64,000 nucleotides of DNA from positions 1,922,001-1,986,000 of the forward strand of contig NZ_CP108458.1 of NCBI RefSeq assembly GCF_036242395.1, in the 5' to 3' direction. Of the stretch, positions 17,108-25,203 are shown piece by piece; positions within the stretch are counted from its first letter, which is position 1, and each line of letters starts with the position of its first letter. A program made the position numbers and the translations under genes. This stretch comes from Kitasatospora sp. NBC_01266 (GTDB taxonomy: Bacteria; Actinomycetota; Actinomycetes; Streptomycetales; Streptomycetaceae). The notes under the pieces were generated by a model. It ran no database searches, was not told where the DNA came from, and saw nothing but the letters and a program-made list of their open reading frames with translations.

Positions 17108-18486
17108 GGGCGCACGCGCGCTGGCGCCGCCGCCGGCCGCTGCGCACCCGGCTGGCGCTGGCCTGCACGGCCGCGGTCGCGCTGGTCGCCCTCGGGGTCT
17201 GCGCGGCGGCCTTCTCCATCGTCCGCTACGAACTCCTGCACCAGCTCAACCTGAGCCTGACCCAGCAGTCCACCGCGATCCAGCAGGAGTACCGCAACCA
17301 GCCACCGCAGACCATCCGCGGCGAGTGCGGCTTCCTGGCCGCCCCGGCCTGCACCCAGATCGTGCCGGCCGACCCCGCCAAGGACCCGTCGACCCCCTAC
17401 CTGCTGCCGGTCACCGGGGCCACCCGCCAGGTGGCCGCCGGACAGCGCGCCGGCTACTACTCCGACATCACCATCAGCGGCCACCCGGCCCGGATGCTGA
17501 CCACGCCGATGGGCGCCGCGCCACCCGGCACGCACCAGGCCGTGCAGGTCGCGCTGCGCTCGGACGCCGCCGAGGACGGCGTGCGCCAGGCCGGCGAGTT
17601 GATGGTCGCGGTGGCCGCGGCGGGCGTGCTGCTGGCCGCGGCCCTCGGCTACACGGTCGCCCGCACCGGCCTGATGCCGATCACCCGGCTGACCACGACC
17701 GCCGAGCGGATCGCCACCACCCGCGACGCCGGCCTGCGGATCGAGCTGCCCCCGGGCCGCCGGGAGGACGAACTGACCCGGCTGGCCGCCAGTTTCAACA
17801 CCATGCTGGGCGAGCTGGAGCAGTCGGTCGCCGCCCAGCGGCGACTGGTCGCCGACGCCTCCCACGAGTTGCGCACCCCGCTCACCGCGCTGCGCACCAA
17901 CGCCGAACTGCTCGCCCGGGTGGACCGCCTGACGCCTGCTCAGCAGGACCGCGCGGCAACGGCGTTGCAGCGCCAGCTGCGCGAGGTGACCGGATTGGTG
18001 AACGACCTGATCGAGCTGGCCCGCGACGAGGAGCCGCAACCCCTGATCGAGCAGGTGCACTTCGGCGCCGTGGTCACCCACTGCGTGGCCGCCGCCCGGG
18101 ACCACTGGCCCGCGATCGCCTTCTCGCTGCTCGACCAGGCGGGCGAGCACACCGTCGCTGGTGTTCCGGCCCGGCTGGCCCGGCTGGTCACCAACCTGTT
18201 GGACAACGCCGCGAAGTTCAGCCCGCCCGGCGGCGAGGTCGAGGTCGTGCTGACGGCCGACCTGCGGCTCACCGTGCGCGACCACGGCCCCGGCATCGCG
18301 CCAGAGGACCTCCCGCACGTCTTCGACCGCTTCTACCGCGCCTCCGCGGCCCGGGCGCTGCCCGGCTCCGGCCTCGGCCTGGCGATGGCCCGGCAGATCG
18401 CGCACGCCCACGGCGCCGTCCTGACCGCCGAACCGGCCCCCGGCGGCGGGGCGCTCTTCCGGCTGGTCCTGCCCGCGCCGGGCTGA
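17104..18486 (+). CDS. Membrane sensor histidine kinase
   Basis: Partner kinase of the preceding regulator (460 aa). A first membrane helix (about residues 15-38, [21 protein letters not shown]) and a second (about 163-185) flank an extracytoplasmic sensor domain of about 125 residues that contains a Cys pair. HAMP follows, then HisKA with [15 protein letters not shown], then HATPase with [29 protein letters not shown] and [13 protein letters not shown]. The start is GTG at 17104, overlapping the regulator stop. The ligand is unknown; the neighbouring MurG-like gene makes a cell-envelope signal plausible but unproven. Confidence 0.94.
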   Translation: MRAHARWRRRRPLRTRLALACTAAVALVALGVCAAAFSIVRYELLHQLNLSLTQQSTAIQQEYRNQPPQTIRGECGFLAAPACTQIVPADPAKDPSTPYLLPVTGATRQVAAGQRAGYYSDITISGHPARMLTTPMGAAPPGTHQAVQVALRSDAAEDGVRQAGELMVAVAAAGVLLAAALGYTVARTGLMPITRLTTTAERIATTRDAGLRIELPPGRREDELTRLAASFNTMLGELEQSVAAQRRLVADASHELRTPLTALRTNAELLARVDRLTPAQQDRAATALQRQLREVTGLVNDLIELARDEEPQPLIEQVHFGAVVTHCVAAARDHWPAIAFSLLDQAGEHTVAGVPARLARLVTNLLDNAAKFSPPGGEVEVVLTADLRLTVRDHGPGIAPEDLPHVFDRFYRASAARALPGSGLGLAMARQIAHAHGAVLTAEPAPGGGALFRLVLPAPG

Positions 18487-18565
18487 GCACCGCGACCGGC
18501 GGAGCCGCCCGTTGTAGCATCACGTGGCGGCGCCGAGGCCGCCGTCCTCCAGGAAGAGCAGCAGC

Positions 18566-18916
18566 ATGAGCACCGCCGACTGGCAGACGATCCGCCAACT
18601 CGTGGCCTGGCTCGACCAGGCCAACGGCACCGGTCCGCACGAGCGGGCGATGCGGGTGATGAAGCTGACCGAGGAGGCCGGCGAGGTGGTGCAGGCGTAC
18701 ATCGGCCTGCAGGGCCAGAACCCGCGCAAGGGCGTGACGCACACGGAGCAGCAGGTGGCGGACGAGCTGTGCGACGTGATCGTGACCGCGATGGTCGCGC
18801 TGCACGGGTTCACGCCGGACCCCGAGCAGCATCTGGCCGGCAAGATCCGGAGCATCCACGAACGCTCCCTCGCCCACGCCAGGGAGCTGCCGGGGGCCGT
18901 CACCGACCAGCCGTGA
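18566..18916 (+). CDS. MazG-like nucleotide pyrophosphohydrolase family protein
   Basis: Small all-alpha protein of 116 aa in the MazG-like/HisE superfamily. The metal-binding pattern EExxE...ExxD is visible as KLTEEAGEVVQAYIGL and then EQQVADELCDVIVTAMVAL. Such proteins hydrolyse non-canonical NTPs or related pyrophosphates; the substrate here is unknown. ATG at 18566 is used because AGGAAGAG precedes it; an in-frame upstream start at 18524 adds only low-complexity sequence. It lies 79 bases behind the kinase gene, on the same strand, and may be read from the same transcript. Confidence 0.85.
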   Translation: MSTADWQTIRQLVAWLDQANGTGPHERAMRVMKLTEEAGEVVQAYIGLQGQNPRKGVTHTEQQVADELCDVIVTAMVALHGFTPDPEQHLAGKIRSIHERSLAHARELPGAVTDQP

Positions 18917-18933
18917 CGGCCGCGTCAGCCGGT

Positions 18934-20187
18934 TCAGCCGGCCATCAGCCACAGTTCCCGCACGCTGTTGCTGGTGAACGAGGCGATCGGCGTCGGCGCC
19001 GCCGCCCGCCCGGCGAGCCGCAGGCCAGGGAAGCGGGCGAAGAGCGTGCGCAGCGCCGTCTCGGCCTCCAGCCGGGCCAGGCCAGCACCCAGGCAGAAGT
19101 GCGGGCCGTGGCCGAAGGAGAGGTGGCGGACCGGCCCGCGATCGGCGTCGAAGGTGTCGGCGTCCGCGAAGTGGCCGCCGTCGCGCCCGGCCGCCGCGTA
19201 GGAGGCGAGCAACGCCTCGCCGCGCCGGATCAGCACGTCGCCGACCGCTATGTCCTCGATCGCGTAGCGCAGCGGGAACTGGCCGACCGGGGAGTCGTGG
19301 CGCAGCGTCTCCTCCACCACGGCCGACCAGTCGACCTCGCCCGCCGTCACCCGGGCCCGCAGCGCCGGGTCGGCGAGCAGCGCCCGGACCGCGTTGGTGA
19401 TCAGGTTGAGCGTGGTCTCGTGGCCGGCCACCAGCGTCAGCATCAGCGTGGCGACCACCTCCTGCTCGCTCAGCGCGTCGTTCGACTCGCGGGCCGCGAT
19501 CAGCGCGCTGGTCAGGTCGTCCCCGGGCTGCTCGCGCTTGCGGGCGGCCAGCGAGCCGAGCAGCGCGAACAGGGCCTGCTGGGCGGCGAGCGCCCGGCCG
19601 GGCTCGGCCGAGCTGCTGATCAGGGTGTCGCACAGCTCGTGCAGGGTGTCCTGGTCGGCCGGCGGCAGGCCGAGCAGCTCGCCGATCACCTGCATCGGCA
19701 GCGGGTAGGCGAAGGCGGCGCGCAGCTCGAACTCGCCGCCCCGGGAGTCGCCCGGCTCGCCTCCCGGTTCACCGCCCAGATCGCCGCCCAGTTCGGCGAG
19801 CAGCCGTTCGGCCAGCGCCTCGATCCGCGGTCGCAGGACTTCGACCCGACGGGGCGTCAGGGCCTGCCCGACCAGGGCGCGCAGCCGCCGGTGCTCGGTG
19901 CCGTCCGTGGTGATCATGCCGGGCACGTTGACGAAGCCGATCAGCGGCCAGTCGGCCGGCACCCGGCCCTCGGCGTACTGGCTCCAGTGCCGCGGGTCCT
20001 TGCCCACCCGGGGGTCGGCCAGCAGGTCCTGCAGCGCCTGATGGTGCGTCACCGCCCAGGCCGGTACGCCGCCCGGCAGCTCCACCAGGGCCACCGGCCC
20101 CAGGGCGCGCAGCCGGGCGTTCTCCTGGTGCTGCGCCTGGCCGAACACGTCGAGCGGGATGGCGGTCAGCGTCTCGGAGGTCTCCAT
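18934..20187 (-). CDS. Cytochrome P450 monooxygenase
   Basis: Soluble bacterial class I P450, 417 aa. The oxygen-activating I-helix motif is AGHETT, the K-helix ExxR is in EETLR, and the heme-binding loop is [20 protein letters not shown] with the axial Cys. It needs separate ferredoxin and reductase partners, and none is adjacent. The substrate is unknown; CYP105/107-like sequence style is typical of secondary or xenobiotic metabolism. ATG at 20187 begins [15 protein letters not shown]; extension to 20277 is low-complexity Ala-rich and less likely. A short run of Gly/Glu repeats ([14 protein letters not shown]) lies near residue 175. Confidence 0.93.
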   Translation of the reverse strand: METSETLTAIPLDVFGQAQHQENARLRALGPVALVELPGGVPAWAVTHHQALQDLLADPRVGKDPRHWSQYAEGRVPADWPLIGFVNVPGMITTDGTEHRRLRALVGQALTPRRVEVLRPRIEALAERLLAELGGDLGGEPGGEPGDSRGGEFELRAAFAYPLPMQVIGELLGLPPADQDTLHELCDTLISSSAEPGRALAAQQALFALLGSLAARKREQPGDDLTSALIAARESNDALSEQEVVATLMLTLVAGHETTLNLITNAVRALLADPALRARVTAGEVDWSAVVEETLRHDSPVGQFPLRYAIEDIAVGDVLIRRGEALLASYAAAGRDGGHFADADTFDADRGPVRHLSFGHGPHFCLGAGLARLEAETALRTLFARFPGLRLAGRAAAPTPIASFTSNSVRELWLMAG

Positions 20188-20299
20188 GCGCGCACCATAC
20201 GTGCGGTGCGCGGGGCTGACCAGAGGGCCCGCGCATGCTGCCGGGCGGGCCGCGGACGCGCCGGCGGCGCCGGTCATCCGACCGGCGCCGCTTGCGTGT

Positions 20300-20360
20300 T
20301 GACCGCGTCAGGGTGACCGCGTCAGGGCGTTGTCCCCGTCACGGCGTTGACCGCGTCAGG
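20300..20360. repeat. Three copies of a 13-bp repeat overlapping the helicase stop
   Basis: TGACCGCGTCAGG occurs at 20300-20312, 20314-20326 and 20348-20360. The last copy contains the stop codon of the helicase gene, so the gene end has been duplicated into the downstream spacer. Confidence 0.75.
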
Positions 20361-23199
20361 CCACCGAGGAGTACGCGATGATCCCGCGCCGCAGCGCCTC
20401 CACCGCCTTGCGGGCGGTGGCGCGCAGCTTGGCGTCCTCACCGGCCGCGTCCTGGATCTGGCCGAGCACGTCGATCAGTTGCTTGGTCCAGCGCACGAAG
20501 TCGCCGGCCGGCATCTCGGCGTCGCGCAGCACCGCGTCCAGGCTGTGGCCCAGCGCCCAGCGGTAGGCGACCCAGGCGAAGCCCAGGTCGGGTTCGCGCT
20601 GGCCGACGCCCTCGGCGGTGTTGATCCGGTGCTGCTCCTCCAGCGCGTCCAGGTGGCCCCAGATCCGGACCATCCGGCCCAGCGCCTCCTTGGCGCCGCC
20701 CTCCGGCAGCCGGGGCGTGGCCGCGTCGTCGGCCTGCCGGGACTCGTAGACCAACGCCGAGGCGCAGGCGGCGAGTTCGGCGGCGGCCAGGTCCTGCCAG
20801 ACGCCCTCGCGGATGCACTCGGAGGCGAGCAGGTCGAGCTCGCCGTAGAGCCGGCCGAGCCGCTTGCCGTCGTCGGTCACGGTGTCGCCGACCAGGTAGC
20901 CGAGGTCGGTGAGCAGCCCGCAGACCCGGTCGAAGGTGCGCGCGATGGTGTGGGTGCGCGAGCGCATCTTGCGGGACAGCTGCTCGGTGTCGCGGTGCAG
21001 CCGCTGGTAGCGCTCGGCCCAGCGGGCGTGGTTCTCCCGGTCGTCGCAGCCGTGGCAGGGGTGCTGGCGCAGATCGGTGCGCAGCCGGGCGATCTGCGGG
21101 TCGTCGGCGGCGGCGGCCCGGCCCTTGCGGAAGCGCTCGGGCTCCAGGTGGCCGGCCTTGGTCCGCAGCGCCGAGGCCAGGTCGCGGCGGGACTGCGGGC
21201 TGCGCGGGTTGAAGGACTTGGGGATCTTCACCCGCTCGATGGCGACCACCGGATACGGGAAGTCGATCATCGCCAGCCGCTTGACCTGCCGCTCGGCGGT
21301 GAGCACCACCGGGCGCGGGCCGTCCTGATAGTCGGGGTGGCGGGTGCTGCCGCGCCCGTTGCGGCTGACCGGCGGCAGCCCCGGGTCGATGACCAGCGCC
21401 AGCCCGGCGAACTTCCCGGTCGGCACGTGGATCACGTCGCCCGGCTTCAGCGCCTCGATCGACTCGACCGCCGCCGCCCGGCGCTGGCTGGTGCCCTCGC
21501 GGGCCAGCTCGTTCTCCCGGTCCTTCAGCTCCCGGCGCAGCTCCATGTACTCCTGGAAGTCGCCGAGGTGACAGGTCATCGCCTCGCGGTAGCCGTCCAG
21601 GCCCTCCTCGTTGCGCTGCACCTGCCGGGAGATGCCGACCACCGAGCGGTCCGCCTGGAACTGCGCGAAGGAGGTCTCCAGGAGTTCGCGCGAGCGGTGC
21701 CGCCCGAACTGGCCGACCAGGTTGACGGCCATGTTGTAGGAGGGCTTGAAGGAGGAGCGCAGCGGGTAGGTGCGGGTGCCCGCCAGCCCGGCCAGTGCCT
21801 CCGGGTCCAGGCCGCGCTGCCAGAGCACCACCGCGTGGCCCTCGATGTCGATGCCGCGCCGCCCGGCCCGGCCGGTGAGCTGGGTGTACTCACCGGGGGT
21901 GATGTCGGCGTGCATCTCGCCGTTCCACTTGACCAGCTTCTCCAGCACCACCGAACGGGCCGGCATGTTGATGCCCAGCGCCAGCGTCTCGGTCGCGAAG
22001 ACGGCCTTGACCAGGCCCTTCAGGAAGAGCTCCTCGACCACCTCCTTGAACCGGGGCAGCATGCCGGCGTGGTGCGCGGCCACCCCGCGCTCCAGCGCGT
22101 CCAGCCACTCGAAGTAGCCGAGCACGTGCAGGTCCTCGTCGGGGATCGCGGCGCAGCGGTCCTCCACGATGGCCCGCACCTGCATCCGCTCCTGCTCGGT
22201 GTTGAGCCGCAGCCCGGAGCCGAGCACCTGCTGGACGGCGGCCTCGCAGCCCGCCCGGCTGAAGATGAAGGTGATCGCGGGCAGCAGGCCCTCGGCGTCC
22301 AGCCGGTCGATCACGTCGACCCGGCCCGGGGTCCAGACCCGCCCGGGGCGACCGGTCGAGATCGATCGGCCGCGCCCGCGCCCGGCGAAGCGCGGGTTGC
22401 GGTCGGCCTCGCTGCGGGCGAGGCGGACCAGCTCGGGGTTGACCGCCTTGGCCGGGTTCTTCTGGCTGAACTTGGGGCGGCCGTCCACGTCCGGGTCGGA
22501 GAACAGGTCGTACATCCGGTTGCCGGCCATGACGTGCTGCCAGAGCGGCACCGGGCGGTGCTCGGAGACGATCACCTTGACGCCGCCGCGCACGGTGTCC
22601 AGCCAGTCGCCGAACTCCTCGGCGTTGGAGACGGTGGCGGAGAGCGAGACCAGGGTGACGGACTCGGGCAGGTGGATGATCACCTCCTCCCAGACCGCGC
22701 CGCGGAACCGGTCGGCGAGGTAGTGCACCTCGTCCATCACCACGTAGCCGAGGCCGTCCAGGGTGTGCGAGTTCGCGTAGAGCATGTTGCGCAGCACCTC
22801 GGTGGTCATCACCACCACGGGCGCGTCGCCGTTGACCGAGTTGTCGCCGGTCAGCAGGCCGACCTTGGCGGCGCCGTAGCGCTTGACCAGGTCGGCGTAC
22901 TTCTGGTTCGACAGGGCCTTGATCGGGGTGGTGTAGAAGCACTTGCGGCCGGCCGCCAGGGCCAGGTGGACCGCGAACTCGCCCACGATGGTCTTGCCGG
23001 AGCCGGTCGGTGCGGCGACCAGGACGCCCTGGCCCTCCTCCAGCGTCCGGCAGGCCTCCAGCTGGAACTCGTCGAGCGGGAAGTCGTACAGCTCCCGGAA
23101 GCCGTACAGGGCGGTGGCCTGCTCCTTGGCACGGCGGCGGGAGGCCGCGTACGCCTCGGCGGGGCTCATCGCGTCGTCATCGGACAGGGCGCTGCTCAT
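20356..23199 (-). CDS. helY: DEAD/DEAH-box RNA helicase, Ski2/Mtr4-like (HelY)
   Basis: Superfamily 2 ATP-dependent helicase of 947 aa. Walker A is APTGSGKT, motif Ia TPIKALSNQKY, the DEVH box VMDEVHYLADRFRG and SAT motif SLSATVSNAEEFGDWL. The second RecA domain has FVFATETLALGINMPAR-type sequence and QLTGRAGRRGID. The last about 180 residues form a DSHCT helical domain as in yeast Ski2/Mtr4 and mycobacterial HelY. It probably works in RNA processing or decay. ATG at 23199 follows GAAGAGG; extension to 23364 is low complexity. A 7-bp palindrome lies about 125 bases upstream near its promoter. Confidence 0.94.
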   Translation of the reverse strand: MSSALSDDDAMSPAEAYAASRRRAKEQATALYGFRELYDFPLDEFQLEACRTLEEGQGVLVAAPTGSGKTIVGEFAVHLALAAGRKCFYTTPIKALSNQKYADLVKRYGAAKVGLLTGDNSVNGDAPVVVMTTEVLRNMLYANSHTLDGLGYVVMDEVHYLADRFRGAVWEEVIIHLPESVTLVSLSATVSNAEEFGDWLDTVRGGVKVIVSEHRPVPLWQHVMAGNRMYDLFSDPDVDGRPKFSQKNPAKAVNPELVRLARSEADRNPRFAGRGRGRSISTGRPGRVWTPGRVDVIDRLDAEGLLPAITFIFSRAGCEAAVQQVLGSGLRLNTEQERMQVRAIVEDRCAAIPDEDLHVLGYFEWLDALERGVAAHHAGMLPRFKEVVEELFLKGLVKAVFATETLALGINMPARSVVLEKLVKWNGEMHADITPGEYTQLTGRAGRRGIDIEGHAVVLWQRGLDPEALAGLAGTRTYPLRSSFKPSYNMAVNLVGQFGRHRSRELLETSFAQFQADRSVVGISRQVQRNEEGLDGYREAMTCHLGDFQEYMELRRELKDRENELAREGTSQRRAAAVESIEALKPGDVIHVPTGKFAGLALVIDPGLPPVSRNGRGSTRHPDYQDGPRPVVLTAERQVKRLAMIDFPYPVVAIERVKIPKSFNPRSPQSRRDLASALRTKAGHLEPERFRKGRAAAADDPQIARLRTDLRQHPCHGCDDRENHARWAERYQRLHRDTEQLSRKMRSRTHTIARTFDRVCGLLTDLGYLVGDTVTDDGKRLGRLYGELDLLASECIREGVWQDLAAAELAACASALVYESRQADDAATPRLPEGGAKEALGRMVRIWGHLDALEEQHRINTAEGVGQREPDLGFAWVAYRWALGHSLDAVLRDAEMPAGDFVRWTKQLIDVLGQIQDAAGEDAKLRATARKAVEALRRGIIAYSSVA

Positions 23200-23521
23200 C
23201 GGCGTCACCTCTTCTTCCCGTGTAGTGGGTCGCAGACGGTGACGCCTGCGGCTGCGGCCCGGCTCCGCGGCGCTGGGCCGAACGGGGCGCGCAACTGGTC
23301 TGGTCGGTGTGGTGTTCCAGCATCTCAGCCTGAGATTACCCGGCAGGGCTGACATTGATCGCACCCTTTTCCCGACCTTGCTCGATCACTCGTGGTCCTG
23401 ATCGATCAAGTACGACTCCCTTCGTTCAGCTGTGATCATTCGTCAACCGAGCGTTGCCGCCATCCCTACAGTCGCTCCCAGAGATCGGCACAGAGACCTG
23501 GTCACCCGGAGGGGCACAGAC
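23200..23521. promoter_or_regulatory. Divergent promoter region of helicase and Roadblock-like genes
   Basis: 322 bases without a gene. Toward the helicase there is a -10-like TAATCT beginning inside a perfect 15-base palindrome (23322-23336, arms ATCTCAG/CTGAGAT). Toward the plus-strand gene there is a -10-like TACAGT at 23467. Between them is an A/T-richer stretch with GATCGATC and several TGATCG copies. No small gene was recognised. Confidence 0.5.
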
Positions 23522-23896
23522 ATGGCGAACGTGGACACCTCGCTCAAGGAAGCGATCGGCATCGAGGGCGCGATCGGCGTCGCCCTGGTCGACTACGGCA
23601 GCGGGATGGCGCTCGGCGCGCTGGGCGACAGCCCCGAGCTGGACCTGAACGTGGCGGCGGCGGGCAACACCGACGTGGTGCGGGCCAAGATGCGCACCAT
23701 GGAGATGCTCAATCTGCACGACAACGAGATCGAGGACATCCTGATCACGCTGAGCAACCAGTACCACCTGATCCGGCCGCTGACCCGGCCGGGCGGCCGC
23801 GGGCTCTTCCTCTACCTGGCGCTCACCCGCAACCGCTCCAACCTGGCGATGGCCCGCCACCAGCTCAAGATGATCGAGGCAGCCCTGGAGATCTGA
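23522..23896 (+). CDS. Roadblock/LC7-like protein
   Basis: Soluble protein of 124 aa whose pattern matches the Roadblock/LC7 fold. GIEGAIGVALVDYGSGMALG forms the first strands, a helix with VVRAKMRTMEML follows, then EDILITLSNQYHLIRPL and FLYLALTRNRSNLAMARHQL with the long C-terminal helix. Roadblock proteins are usually partners of small GTPases (MglB type) or scaffold components. In Streptomyces they often sit in conservons with a kinase, DUF742 and a GTPase, but none of those is adjacent. GGAGG precedes ATG 23522. Its 3' end overlaps the convergent aminotransferase gene by 32 bases. Confidence 0.75.
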   Translation: MANVDTSLKEAIGIEGAIGVALVDYGSGMALGALGDSPELDLNVAAAGNTDVVRAKMRTMEMLNLHDNEIEDILITLSNQYHLIRPLTRPGGRGLFLYLALTRNRSNLAMARHQLKMIEAALEI

Positions 23897-25199
23897 GCAG
23901 TTCGGCGAGGCCGGCCGCGAGCTTCTCGTACTCCTCGGCGCGGTTGTAGACCTGCGCGCTGATCCGCAGCACCCCGCCGCCCGCCCACGGCCGCACCGCG
24001 ACCCGCGCGCCCAGCCGCTCCCGGATCGCGCCCATCAGCGCCCGCGTCGCCGGTTCGTCCTCGGCCACCGTGGCGGGCAGCCGCACCGCCCGCATCGCCA
24101 GGCCCGCACCGCCCGGCAGCGGCGGCAGTCCGGCCAGCTCGGTGAGCAGCCGCTGCCCGTAGCGGGCCAGTCGCGCGTTGTGCTCGCGCACCCGGTCCGC
24201 CCCCAGCCCGTCCAGCACCCGCAGCCCGGTGGGGGCGGCCAGCCACCCGGTGTAGTCGGCGGTGCCGCGCCACTCGACGTTGAACGGGAAGCCGCGCTCG
24301 TGCTCCCAGGAGTAGGTCAGCGGCCGGACCCGCTCGCGCCAGGCCTCGCTGACCGCGAGGACGGCGGTGGGCCGGGGCGCGAAGGCCCACTTGTGCAGGT
24401 TGCCGAACCAGAAGTCGGGCCAGTAGGTATCAGGCCGGTAGGTATCGGGCCGGTAGGTATCGGGCCCGCTGCGGTCGGGGCGCCGGAGGTCGGCCCCGCC
24501 GACTTCCCGGTCGGGCGGGAGCATTCCGGGGGCGTGCGCGGCGTCCACCATGGTCACCACCCCCTGCGCGGCGAGCGCCCGCAGCAGCGCCGGCGTGGCG
24601 ATCTCGCGGGCGGTGGGCGAGGTGATCCGGTCCAGCAGCGCCACCCTGGTGCGCCCGGTGACGGCCGCGAGCACGGCGGGGGCCGGGTCCGCCTGCTCCA
24701 GCGGCAGCCGGACCAGCCGCACGGTGGCACCGCACTCGGCGGCCCGGCGCTCGGCGGCCCGGGTGACCACGCCGTAGCCGTGGTCGGTCACCAGGATCTC
24801 GTCACCGGGCCGGAACGGGACGCTGTCCAGCGCCACCGCGACGGCCTCGGTCACGTTGCCCAGCAGCGCCAGCCCGGCCGGATCGGCGCCCAGCACCGGG
24901 GCGATCACGGTACGGGCCGCCGCGACCCGCTCGGGCAGCGCGAGGAAGAAGCCGTCCGGGTCGGCCTCCTGTTCGATCCGGAACGCCTCCTGGGCGGCAC
25001 GGACCGGGCTCGGCACGGCGCCGTAGGAGCCGTGGTTGAGGTGCGCGAGCGCGGGGTCGAGCGCGAACAGCTCGGCGGCACCGGGGATGGGGGCGGGGGC
25101 GTCCGCCGCGGTCGGGTCGGCGGACAGGTCGGCGGACAGGTCAGCGGTCGGCTCGGCGGTCGGGTTGGTGGTCGGCTCAGCGGTCGGGTTGGCGGTCAC
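23865..25199 (-). CDS. Class V aminotransferase (isopenicillin-N-epimerase-like)
   Basis: Fold-type I PLP enzyme of 444 aa, related to isopenicillin N epimerase and cysteine-desulfurase-type aminotransferases. HLNHGSYGAVPSPV opens the fold, VDAAHAPGM holds the PLP-interacting Asp, and the Schiff-base Lys lies in GNLHKWAFAPR. Its reaction is unknown. The N terminus carries an expanded Pro/Thr/Ala-rich repeat (about residues 2-30). A triplicated five-residue unit DTYRP sits just before the active-site lysine. GTG at 25199 with GAGGGTGA upstream follows the GH36 stop by 4 bases, so it belongs to the transporter-GH36 transcript. Confidence 0.83.
   Translation of the reverse strand: MTANPTAEPTTNPTAEPTADLSADLSADPTAADAPAPIPGAAELFALDPALAHLNHGSYGAVPSPVRAAQEAFRIEQEADPDGFFLALPERVAAARTVIAPVLGADPAGLALLGNVTEAVAVALDSVPFRPGDEILVTDHGYGVVTRAAERRAAECGATVRLVRLPLEQADPAPAVLAAVTGRTRVALLDRITSPTAREIATPALLRALAAQGVVTMVDAAHAPGMLPPDREVGGADLRRPDRSGPDTYRPDTYRPDTYWPDFWFGNLHKWAFAPRPTAVLAVSEAWRERVRPLTYSWEHERGFPFNVEWRGTADYTGWLAAPTGLRVLDGLGADRVREHNARLARYGQRLLTELAGLPPLPGGAGLAMRAVRLPATVAEDEPATRALMGAIRERLGARVAVRPWAGGGVLRISAQVYNRAEEYEKLAAGLAELLRSPGLPRSS
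24423..24467 (-). repeat. 15-bp tandem repeat inside the aminotransferase gene
   Basis: Three in-frame copies of a 15-base unit (24423-24437, 24438-24452, 24453-24467) encode repeated DTYRP just ahead of the PLP lysine. Confidence 0.9.
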
Positions 25200-25203
25200 C
25201 GGA

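Noticed and set aside
20347..23352. Very long open frame (about 1000 codons) on the strand opposite the helicase
   Set aside because: Antisense frame produced by high third-position GC; the translated sequence has no recognisable domain while the other strand encodes a complete helicase. The same applies to the long frames at 205-1533, 25780-28275, 48173-49894 and 51422-53044 on the plus strand.
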